This document shows positions 1 through 8,304 of a stretch of DNA of 64,000 nt, one piece after another. Position 1 is the stretch's first letter; every line of letters starts with the position of its first letter. The stretch is taken from assembly GCA_905221605.1 (NCBI GenBank), contig CAJNDS010000383.1, forward strand, positions 89,835 to 153,834, in the 5' to 3' direction. The DNA comes from Symbiodinium natans. Taxonomy: Eukaryota; Sar; Dinophyceae; Suessiales; Symbiodiniaceae. The translations under genes and the position numbers were made by a program. The notes under the pieces are model-generated. The model had not been told where the DNA came from. It worked only from the letters and a program-made list of their open reading frames with translations, and did not search any database.

Positions 1-3000
1 ATGGTGGAGCTGGAAATGGTGCAGCTGAGTCTCTGGGTGAAAGATCGGTGTTGGAAGAGGTGATTCCCGGCGCTGAAGAACATCTGGAAGAGGCCTTGGT
101 TGCAGAAAGCCCCAATGTGGGTATGAATCCCAATAGGGATATGGTTAGCAATGCTGAAGCTGAAGGACGTGCTGTTTCTGTATCGCCAAAGCCTGGTGAG
201 AAAAGGAACTGGGACGCGACTGGTGGTATAGATCGTGAAACGGAGGTGACTGTTTTACGAGTGTTGCACAAACACGGGTATCAGCCGTCGTCTTCGACTT
301 CGGGTCGAATGGTAGACCAAGAGTCTCAGACCGATCTGATTGGAGAAGTGCTGCAAGCGGCCCGGAGGCCTCTGAACAAGATCAAAAGGGGTCCATCTTC
401 GAGTTCCCAAGGTGGTGGAAGCGGTCATGAACAGAAGGGTGCGGACAGCTTTGAAGCTGCACCTGCTGCTGGATACGCCATGGGGGAGGAGGAGATCCTA
501 CAGATGGAGGCTGAGAGGTTGCGACAGTTGTCCGAAGAAGAGGACGAGATGCGACAGGTCTCTGAAAGGGATGGTTTTCAGAAAGACGAGCATCTGATCA
601 AAGCGTGCGATGGGACAACGTGGGAATGGCACCTCCATGAAGATGGGAGACAATATTATTACTGCCTGGATACGCAGGAAAGCAAGTGGACATTGCCGGT
701 GGTAGGTGAAAAGATGAAGAGTGACGAGGTGGTTGGGTCTCCTTCGGGCAATGAGCTGGAAATGGAGGCGGCACTGGATTCTTCATCCTCTACTCCGAAG
801 ACTGAGTCTACGAGGGCATTCCAGGGTAGTGTAAATAGTTTAGGTGAAAAAGATTTTTCCTCTACTATCAGGGATAGCGGTCCTAGGGCTGGTGGTGACG
901 CCCCGACCTCGGGTTCTCCTGATGAGGAGGAGATTCCTGGAAACCGAACAGACATCGCTGGAGCTCAACATCTGGATCGGGAAGGAATGGGAGCACTTTC
1001 TGAGGGTGTGGCAGCGGTGGAATCGGTAGGTCCAGAAGAAAAGATTCCCAATGTGGAGATCGGAACTGTGTCGGCTGCAGAAGATCGAGTGGTGGATGTG
1101 GTACCTGTCGTTCGGGAATGTGGTCCTGGAGATTTGGAAGACGGAGGGAAAAGGTCGTGTGTTGCGACTGAGGAGGTCTCTTCGTTTGGTGCCAAGGTTC
1201 CTGCCATTCAAAGGGAAAAAGAAGCTTCTGGAATAGCTGGAGACACAGAAGATCTGAAAAATGAGGCCTGGAGCGCCAATGATGCGCGGGTCGATGCGCC
1301 AGATATTACCTGGAGTGCGAAGGAAGCACGGGTTGAGGTGCATATGGCGTTACGTTCCACGGGCGACTGCAACAATGGGGCGCAGGTCTCCGCAGCAGCT
1401 GATGATGGAGGTTCACAGGTGGACGCACTGGTGCAACCTGAAGTTAGCAGCGAGGAACGAAATGACAAGGGCTACACCGGAGCCAATGAGGCAGCTGTGG
1501 TCAATGATGGTGGAAATTCTCCTTTGGAAGCCATGGAACCAAAGGATCCTGCGGTGGAAGAAAGCGTGCCTGCCGTGGATGATCGACTCAATTGCCCTGC
1601 AGTGGAGGAAGATTTGCCTGCTGCAGAAGGTGTGACAAAGGACTCCAATGATGGGTCCACTCCCATGAAGGGAGAAGTGTTGCCGTCTGGAAGTTCGCCG
1701 GAAGTCGACACCGAGCGAATTACAGCAGATGAGGCAAAGCCTTTGGCGGAGAAAAAGAGAGGTCCTGAAGTCCAGGAGCACAAAAAAGATGAGCTTGTGG
1801 GACTCGTGGAGCAGGACGAGCAGTGTGACTCAAAGGTGAAAACAAAGGATGCGCCAGGAGCCGATGATACAGAGGTGGTTTCTGAAGAGCACGCAAAGAA
1901 AGTGCCCCGAGCGGGAGCCTTGGAATCACCTGGGACACATTGCTATCAAGAGGGAGATGAGATCATAGGTCTAGTGCGCTGCATCAATGGGTATGGAGCC
2001 TTTTTGGACCATGGTGATTTGAATGTATTGATTCCTGCAGAAGGGAACAATACGTGCCATTTCAGATTTGGTGATACTGTCAATGGAACAGTGAAACTAG
2101 TGGAAGATGATGGTACCATAATCTTGGACACCTTTCTGGTTTTGGAAGAGGACGGGGAGGACTCTTCCTCAACGCTGCGGAAGTGGAAACCCAGCGGCTG
2201 GAGTACGTGGTGGACGAATCCATGGTATGTTGGTCAGTGGTACCGAGATTCCAACGGTCAATGGGACTGGAAACAGGAGGAAGAGCAATCCGATGAGGAG
2301 CTTGTGGTACAGGAGTTATCCTCTGAAGAACGAGAAGAAAGACAACTTTATGGAGAAAAGATCTACAAAGCTCTTCTGGAGAATGGAAACGAAGAGGAAG
2401 CCTATGTTGGCAAAATTACAGGGATGCTGTTGGGTCGCCCGATGGAAGATTTACAGGAGTGTGTTGCAGATCAGGCATTCCTCAATGCGGAAGCTCGGCG
2501 CGCGTATGGCATCTTGCAAAATGGTGGTTGGAAGCCTGATGGTACAGAAAGCACAGGCTTGGGGGAGTTAACCACTTTTTCCCGAAAACAGTACCACAAC
2601 GCGCTTTTCGAACTGGCATGCAAAAAAAGGAGATTTTCTCGACCAGTTGTGGGTGAAGCGGTGGCAACGGTGCTGAATCAAGGGGAAGATGAGTTTTGGA
2701 ACGCGCTTTGGTTGGACACCAAGCTATTTTTGCAGGAGCTTGATGGTGCAGTGCAATCCATGAGCAAAAGGGAGAACAAGCCAATGGAAGCCTACATGGA
2801 CCCTGACCAGTACAAAAAGGCTTACATGACACCAAAGACTGTGTTGTCACCTGGTTACAGCAAGCTGTGCAAGTTCTTCAATCGGGGAAGGTGTCGCAAT
2901 GGTGATGAGTGTTCCTATGAGCATCGTCGTTATGGTGAAGGTTGGCCAGGAGGAGGGTCAACTGATCCAAAGAATAGCCAAGAAGCTGATGATGAGGATG

Positions 3001-5129
3001 GGAACATGTGGGAGGAAGGTACAGTGGATGAGGCACAGCAGGAGCGGGAGGATTTAGCCTTCCGGGCCAAGTACAATTTTGGCAAAGGTGCATCAAAGGG
3101 TGAGCCTACGTCAGGTGAGCCAAAAGGTCGGCTGTGTCTGTATTACAATCAAGGTGGTTGTAAATATGGGACTGCATGCAGGTACCTTCACAACGATGAC
3201 ATAGCATTGGAAGGGACTTGGGAGCCCGGCAAATCTTGGGACAATGCTTCCAGGAAGTCACTAAGGGACGCAGGGTTCCACAATTGCTGTTTCGATTATT
3301 ACCTCCGAGGACGTTGCCGGAAAGGGTTAAATTTCTGCAAGTACTCCCATGACGAGATGTCAGAGGAGCGGTTGTCGCTCCTGAAACACTTGGTACAGGT
3401 GGCCAATCAGGTCCGGTTTGAAAAAGAGAGAGGATGGGAGATTACGGATAGAAGCACATTTCAGCCACCTGCAAGTGGGGGAGCTGAATCTTCCTCATCC
3501 TCGGCACCGAAAGCACTGCAAATGACCAATGTGTCACAAAAAGATGGTGAAAAAGGTACTCTGGATGAAGCAGAAGCTGATGAACAAAAGAATTCCGTGG
3601 CTGCATCCACTGGTACTCAGCTTCAAAATCCGGAGGAGCCAATTGAAAATTGGATGGCTCGCAACGCACACCTGTGGGTGTATACCCCTCATGTAAGTGA
3701 GGTGATGATTACGCTTGGTGTGACCAATGTGTCGGACTTGCAAGAGTTCATCTTTGTGGAAGATTTGGTTGACAAAGGGATCAACAAAGTGACCGCATGC
3801 AAAATTCTGCAATTGGTGGGTGAGGTCCGATATCGACCGGGAGGACCGGAAAAGGCAGTTCCTTCTGACGCATCTGTACGGGTACAACAATCTTCTGGGA
3901 ACAAAGGGACTGGAAGAGCGGCGGTGCGAACCCTCACTCAGGTGCGTGAAGCTGAAGACTCCGGTGCAAAAACTATGCTGAGAGGCTCCTATCGGGAGCT
4001 TTTTGATAAGGTCAGGTACCGCGATGGTTGGACGCTTGCGCAGAGGTCTCCGTTGTGTGTACAGAAGCTGCGGTTGGTGGGAGTTGGAATGCCGCCGGTG
4101 AATCCACCAACAAAAAAGTATCGGTCAAGATCAAACCCTGTGAGAAGGGGAAGGCCCTTGCTGGACAAAAAACAGGTGCGACAGGTGCCACGCTCTCGGT
4201 CACAACGACGAGTGCAACCGGCGGAAGTGGTGGAAAAGCCGAAGCCACTGGAACTGAAGCCTCGTGGTGGGTTGTCGTATCGGTTCAGCAGAGCGTGGGC
4301 AGATGTGGTGGATGATGATGAACAGGCGGAGGCTTTGGTCTCGTATGCCGCTTCCTCAAGCGATTCAAGCGAAGAGGAGACCAATGCCGTACAACGCCTG
4401 AAGGAAATCTTTTTGCAAGAAAGGGATTCAAAGAGAACTGCGAATCGTGGCAATGTTCCGCAAAGTGGTTCTTCAGGCTCCAATGACGGGCCGAAAAAAT
4501 CGGTTCACCTTGGCGAAGGGCGCGACAAAGCGTCGCGGGGGGAGACCCGCCAAGAAGTGACTTCACAAGTTTTTTCGCTACCACAACCTTCTCGTCGAGC
4601 TGAACGGTCTCAAAAAAGAGCAAGGGATGGTTCAGTTATGGTTGGTTCGCTGGCGGTGGGCTCCACGGATGAGGTTTTACCTGGGCAAGGTGTTGCTGGA
4701 CAGGTGAATGTCTCTGAAAGCGCTCAAGTTCTTCCTGGGCAAGAAGTGGCTGGACAGGAGACGGCGCCGGAAGGAGCAGTACAGATTTCTGGCGAGGAGA
4801 CTGACCAAAAAGAAGGAGAAGGTGGGAGCAATGACCTCCGTGGTGATGATGCGAAGATGTTGGATGGTGGTCCGGTGAGGAGTGACCTTCAGCAATTGCT
4901 GGTTAAAGGCCTTCTGACTCGGATTTATTGGAAGGTTGCAGTTGGCAAGTTGCCGGTGGGGCAAAGAGACTGCCAAAAGGGTCCAATAAGATGGATCGAA
5001 ATTTGGTTATTAGCATGTCATCCGAGGGTGCAAGCGAACAGGATGAGAACCTGGCACTGGAGGACGATGCTGATCAGTCAATGGGTGACGGTGCGATGGT
5101 TGTTCTGGTGTATGATCCAAGGACGCTGA
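1..5129 (+). CDS. WW / S1-like / triple CCCH zinc-finger protein, 5' end outside window
   Basis: The frame is open from the window edge; the first start-like codon is GTG at 48, so the true start lies upstream. The protein (about 1700 residues from codon 48) is acidic and low-complexity for its first third. A WW-like module (W..H....RYYY-type core ending W-T-L-P) lies near residues 188-216. An S1-type RNA-binding module is near 632-700 (G.V..I..YGAFLD...). Three CCCH fingers sit near 940-962, 1027-1050 and 1079-1103, the first fitting C-X7-C-X5-C-X3-H. A possible SAM-like helical region lies near 1210-1260. Such a mix suggests an RNA-binding protein; the exact role is unknown. The last ~70 residues after about position 4910 look out of frame, and the natural-looking sequence continues in another frame (4907-5674). 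It may be a host gene, a retrogene or a lost element's ORF. Confidence 0.6.
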   Translation, partial: GGAGNGAAESLGERSVLEEVIPGAEEHLEEALVAESPNVGMNPNRDMVSNAEAEGRAVSVSPKPGEKRNWDATGGIDRETEVTVLRVLHKHGYQPSSSTSGRMVDQESQTDLIGEVLQAARRPLNKIKRGPSSSSQGGGSGHEQKGADSFEAAPAAGYAMGEEEILQMEAERLRQLSEEEDEMRQVSERDGFQKDEHLIKACDGTTWEWHLHEDGRQYYYCLDTQESKWTLPVVGEKMKSDEVVGSPSGNELEMEAALDSSSSTPKTESTRAFQGSVNSLGEKDFSSTIRDSGPRAGGDAPTSGSPDEEEIPGNRTDIAGAQHLDREGMGALSEGVAAVESVGPEEKIPNVEIGTVSAAEDRVVDVVPVVRECGPGDLEDGGKRSCVATEEVSSFGAKVPAIQREKEASGIAGDTEDLKNEAWSANDARVDAPDITWSAKEARVEVHMALRSTGDCNNGAQVSAAADDGGSQVDALVQPEVSSEERNDKGYTGANEAAVVNDGGNSPLEAMEPKDPAVEESVPAVDDRLNCPAVEEDLPAAEGVTKDSNDGSTPMKGEVLPSGSSPEVDTERITADEAKPLAEKKRGPEVQEHKKDELVGLVEQDEQCDSKVKTKDAPGADDTEVVSEEHAKKVPRAGALESPGTHCYQEGDEIIGLVRCINGYGAFLDHGDLNVLIPAEGNNTCHFRFGDTVNGTVKLVEDDGTIILDTFLVLEEDGEDSSSTLRKWKPSGWSTWWTNPWYVGQWYRDSNGQWDWKQEEEQSDEELVVQELSSEEREERQLYGEKIYKALLENGNEEEAYVGKITGMLLGRPMEDLQECVADQAFLNAEARRAYGILQNGGWKPDGTESTGLGELTTFSRKQYHNALFELACKKRRFSRPVVGEAVATVLNQGEDEFWNALWLDTKLFLQELDGAVQSMSKRENKPMEAYMDPDQYKKAYMTPKTVLSPGYSKLCKFFNRGRCRNGDECSYEHRRYGEGWPGGGSTDPKNSQEADDEDGNMWEEGTVDEAQQEREDLAFRAKYNFGKGASKGEPTSGEPKGRLCLYYNQGGCKYGTACRYLHNDDIALEGTWEPGKSWDNASRKSLRDAGFHNCCFDYYLRGRCRKGLNFCKYSHDEMSEERLSLLKHLVQVANQVRFEKERGWEITDRSTFQPPASGGAESSSSSAPKALQMTNVSQKDGEKGTLDEAEADEQKNSVAASTGTQLQNPEEPIENWMARNAHLWVYTPHVSEVMITLGVTNVSDLQEFIFVEDLVDKGINKVTACKILQLVGEVRYRPGGPEKAVPSDASVRVQQSSGNKGTGRAAVRTLTQVREAEDSGAKTMLRGSYRELFDKVRYRDGWTLAQRSPLCVQKLRLVGVGMPPVNPPTKKYRSRSNPVRRGRPLLDKKQVRQVPRSRSQRRVQPAEVVEKPKPLELKPRGGLSYRFSRAWADVVDDDEQAEALVSYAASSSDSSEEETNAVQRLKEIFLQERDSKRTANRGNVPQSGSSGSNDGPKKSVHLGEGRDKASRGETRQEVTSQVFSLPQPSRRAERSQKRARDGSVMVGSLAVGSTDEVLPGQGVAGQVNVSESAQVLPGQEVAGQETAPEGAVQISGEETDQKEGEGGSNDLRGDDAKMLDGGPVRSDLQQLLVKGLLTRIYWKVAVGKLPVGQRDCQKGPIRWIEIWLLACHPRVQANRMRTWHWRTMLISQWVTVRWLFWCMIQGR

Positions 5130-5674
5130 TTCAGTCGCCAACAACTGATTGGGTTATGCGTCGCGGTCTTACCGATCGTTCCGTCTGGCCAGCAATGGCG
5201 TACATGGCACAGAGGATATGTGCTGAAATGGTTCAAGTGGATGAAATGAATGCCCAGCTAGGGACTGGAGCACTCCTTTTTCAAAGGAGAGATCAAGGAC
5301 ATTATACTGAGCTGCATCATTCGTTCCATGAAAACCCGTGCTTGCCGGCGGTGGGGAATTATCCTCTTTCAGTGATGGGTGCCTTGTTGTCTCCTGGTCT
5401 GGAAGGGGAATTCAAAAACACTGACAAGTTTGGAACTGCTATGGAGGCAATTGCCTATGATTGGAGCCGCAGTCCAGGCATGGAAGTTCATATTGAACTT
5501 ATGGCGAGGGTAGCCAAAATGGTTCACCCATTCCTGAATTTGGGAGCCCAAGGGTCGGTGATGGTTTCGGAATTTCTCTGGCAGCGCGGGAGGGCTCGGT
5601 TGATGGAGTTCCTTCAAGCGGCGACTTGCGGACCAATTGGAGGCTCTCTGGAGAAGGATGGACGACGATGCTGA
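4907..5674 (+). CDS. Continuation of the CCCH gene in a second frame
   Basis: This frame opens just after a TAA at 4904 and gives about 250 residues with balanced composition, unlike the out-of-frame tail of the preceding ORF that it overlaps. I recognise no domain; the centre has hydrophobic and helical stretches (around GNYPLSVMGALLSPG). It overlaps the next ORF in 5604-5674. The simplest reading is one long protein interrupted by a -1 change near 4907-4930 and a +1 change near 5610-5640. These could be decay, sequencing or assembly errors, programmed shifts or unseen introns. No independent start codon is convincing. Confidence 0.45.
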   Translation, partial: RPSDSDLLEGCSWQVAGGAKRLPKGSNKMDRNLVISMSSEGASEQDENLALEDDADQSMGDGAMVVLVYDPRTLIQSPTTDWVMRRGLTDRSVWPAMAYMAQRICAEMVQVDEMNAQLGTGALLFQRRDQGHYTELHHSFHENPCLPAVGNYPLSVMGALLSPGLEGEFKNTDKFGTAMEAIAYDWSRSPGMEVHIELMARVAKMVHPFLNLGAQGSVMVSEFLWQRGRARLMEFLQAATCGPIGGSLEKDGRRC

Positions 5675-7766
5675 TGAAGAGGTGGATCCTTCGACAGCGG
5701 TGCTGGAAGTTCTTGGATCAGAGGGCGCGGTGCTTGATCAAGGGAACAATGAATCCCTTATTCCCATTGAAGATGCTGGAGGTGAGAGTGACACTGGAGG
5801 GGATGGCAAAGCGCCAGAAGTTTCTCCGGAAGAGGAGACATCCAGTGGGTCATCAAGACTGGCAGACACAAGGATTTTCTTGTGGTCAGTGTACTCCCGC
5901 GTGGCTTCGAATTTCTCTATGCAGGACCGCACTACTGGTAAGATCTTTGACAGCACAAAAGGGTATCCTGGTGAAGGACCAAACAATGATGACAATCCTT
6001 CCTCTAAGGGGAACTTACCCTGGATCTCAGAAGACTACCTCGACGGAGTGGTGTCAAAAAAGATGGAAAGGTCTTCAGATATGGATGGGTTTGTTCCGGG
6101 AAGTGAGGGACCATTGGAAAAGGTAGAGGTGGAGAATGTTACTGCCTCTAAAATTCTTATGGCTCTTTGGAAGAAGGGACATAGAGTTGGTTATAGGAGG
6201 TTGTGTCGTTTGAACGCATCTGGAAGCAAGGTTGGAGCAATGAAACGTCCAATCAAAAGGGTGCAGAAGATTGGCACTAGAAAGGCCTTCATGAAGATGT
6301 TCAATGTTTTTGGATCGTCTCAGCATGGCTCAGGAGTTGGCGGAAAACCGATCATGAAGGTGGTAGGACCAAGGCCAGGTTTTCCAGCTGTACTCCAAGC
6401 ACCAAATACTGATAGCACGTCGGGTGAAGGGAGCAGTCCCCAGGTACATGGCAATGTTCATGTAGAGCACAATCGCCCTATGGACCGGTATGAGGCAGAG
6501 CGCTTGGAGAAGAGGAAGAAGGGTTTCTGCTATTGGTTCGGCAGGGGGAAAGATCGCTGCAAATTCGGTGACGACTGCAAATTCATCCATTCCGAAGATG
6601 ATGTGGTGCTACATTCATATTGGTGCAAATACTATGTGGCAGGGAGAGAATGTTTCGCTGGAAAGGATTGTGAGTTCTCGCATGATGCAACTGGTGTGAG
6701 GTGCGTCCAGTTTGCTCGGTCTGGGAAGTGTCGATTTGGTGACAGGTGTGTCTTCGAGCATGGTGTTCCGTTGGAAAAACAGAGGCCAAGGTCTCCAAGG
6801 ACGCCCCCAAGGGATGGTCCAAGGAGAAAGTCTGGTGCAAATGGTGGAGAAAAGGAGATCTCTCCTGAACAGTTCGATGATGATGAGGAGGATTTTATGG
6901 TTTATGACGAAGAGACCAAGATGACGGAACTGTTGATGGAGGCGATTTCATTTCTCTCCGGTGGCAAGCCAGATTTGGCTCGGGCAGAGGCGGACCCATT
7001 GTTCAAACTCCTGAAGTTCACTGGAGATGCTGACCAAATGGATCAAGTGTGGGTTTCGTGGACCACTGAAATGTTGTCCGTGCTGGAACTTCTCGAAGTA
7101 GTGAAGTCGTATGAGGTTTCGCTCGCGGAGGTGGAAGAATGGGTCAATGACCTGAGGATATGGTATGAGCGAGCCAATTTGGGAGAGGAAAAGGATCCCA
7201 AAAGAGGTAAAAAGAGATCCCTAGAAAGGGAGTCCAGCAAGGATATTCCTGCCGAAACAGGAGTGGTTGAGACTTCGGAGACGGAGGTTGCCGTTGAAGA
7301 AGAGAAGAAAAAGGTAAAAAAGAAGAGGAAAGCTGCAGCTATCGAAGATCCTTACACTCTCATGGTTCCAAAGCCGAAGAAGATGCCGACGATCATTGAG
7401 AAGGGTGGATCAACATCCAATGTGGTGGCTTCTGCAGTGGAAAAATCCTCGAAGACGCGCACAAAGTCAAATGTCGGTGGAAAGACAAAGAAGAGGGAGA
7501 AAAGTCAGAGTCCCAAAAAAGAAGAGGTGGTAATGGTTCAAGATCCTGAAGAAAAGGATCGTCCATCTGATGCGGATGCACCAGGGTCTGCCACTGCGAA
7601 TGAAGAGCTGGGTCAATCTTGCCAGGCGATTGAGGACGCAAAGAGAGAAGGATTGGTATCCTCAATTCAAAGGGGCGTACAGGATCCTGTTCTTACAGTT
7701 TCGGACCTGGAGTATATTCTGCTGCAACTTCACCTCAAGATTGCCAACAATCGGAAAAAGAAGTGA
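5604..7766 (+). CDS. CCCH zinc-finger protein segment (third frame)
   Basis: The frame opens after a TGA at 5601; the first start-like codon is TTG at 5637 (709 residues from there) and the first ATG is at 5658. Three CCCH fingers lie in a row near residues 297-320, 328-350 and 353-377, with cores such as CKFGDDCKFIH and CRFGDRCVFEH. An acidic linker, a helical region (about 430-510) and a long Lys/Glu-rich, nuclear-localisation-like tail (KKKVKKKRK) follow. Tandem CCCH fingers normally bind RNA. The fingers resemble those of the preceding ORF, so both probably derive from one protein. It ends with TGA at 7764. It could be the 3' part of a single broken gene or a separate gene. Confidence 0.5.
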   Translation, partial: WSSFKRRLADQLEALWRRMDDDADEEVDPSTAVLEVLGSEGAVLDQGNNESLIPIEDAGGESDTGGDGKAPEVSPEEETSSGSSRLADTRIFLWSVYSRVASNFSMQDRTTGKIFDSTKGYPGEGPNNDDNPSSKGNLPWISEDYLDGVVSKKMERSSDMDGFVPGSEGPLEKVEVENVTASKILMALWKKGHRVGYRRLCRLNASGSKVGAMKRPIKRVQKIGTRKAFMKMFNVFGSSQHGSGVGGKPIMKVVGPRPGFPAVLQAPNTDSTSGEGSSPQVHGNVHVEHNRPMDRYEAERLEKRKKGFCYWFGRGKDRCKFGDDCKFIHSEDDVVLHSYWCKYYVAGRECFAGKDCEFSHDATGVRCVQFARSGKCRFGDRCVFEHGVPLEKQRPRSPRTPPRDGPRRKSGANGGEKEISPEQFDDDEEDFMVYDEETKMTELLMEAISFLSGGKPDLARAEADPLFKLLKFTGDADQMDQVWVSWTTEMLSVLELLEVVKSYEVSLAEVEEWVNDLRIWYERANLGEEKDPKRGKKRSLERESSKDIPAETGVVETSETEVAVEEEKKKVKKKRKAAAIEDPYTLMVPKPKKMPTIIEKGGSTSNVVASAVEKSSKTRTKSNVGGKTKKREKSQSPKKEEVVMVQDPEEKDRPSDADAPGSATANEELGQSCQAIEDAKREGLVSSIQRGVQDPVLTVSDLEYILLQLHLKIANNRKKK

Positions 7767-8304
7767 TTGGATGGTATGGATGAAGGGATAGTTTTTCTCT
7801 TTCTGGAGACGGGTGCGCTGGAACAGCCAATGTGCTGACAATGTGGTGGTTACTATTAAGGGTATGGAAATCCCTGATAGTAGAAGTCAGTAGCTTTTCG
7901 CGTAGCGAAGACCACGGTTTGTGGTGAAGAAGGCCAAGGAGTCTTCAGTGATGAGAGGATCATGGTGAAAAAAGATTCTCTATGGGTAGTAGGTTAGCCA
8001 ATGTGCTATAATTCCGTCCTGGAAGACGTTAAACCACAACTTGCATTTCAAGCAGCTGGCTGCTGCCTTAATGGCAGTTTTTGGCCAAAAGACCTGCATC
8101 TCCAATGTGTCCTAGGAAGTCCTAGGACAGGGGGAGTGCGGAGCTGCAATTGGTATTGTAGAAAGGAGTTAGTGTTGGAAGTTGAAAGGGTTAATGAACC
8201 CGTAAACTATGTCTGGCTCAAGGATGGCCAGTCCGTCCAAAGCAAAAAGTCCGTGTTTGGGAGTGAGGGTTGGGTTAGTGCCCCTCTACTTGTGTAAGGG
8301 TGCC
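7767..8304 (+). other. Spacer between CCCH gene and copia element
   Basis: No convincing gene. It holds the presumed 3' flank of the CCCH gene. Near 8200-8222 there is a stretch that starts CCGTA and ends TGGCTCAAG, as the dinoflagellate spliced leader does, with a divergent middle. It ends at the 5' LTR. Confidence 0.4.

Noticed and set aside
840-1343. Minus-strand frames inside the CCCH gene and many similar shadows under the retroelement genes
   Set aside because: They lie opposite strong coding frames and have no recognisable domains or natural composition.
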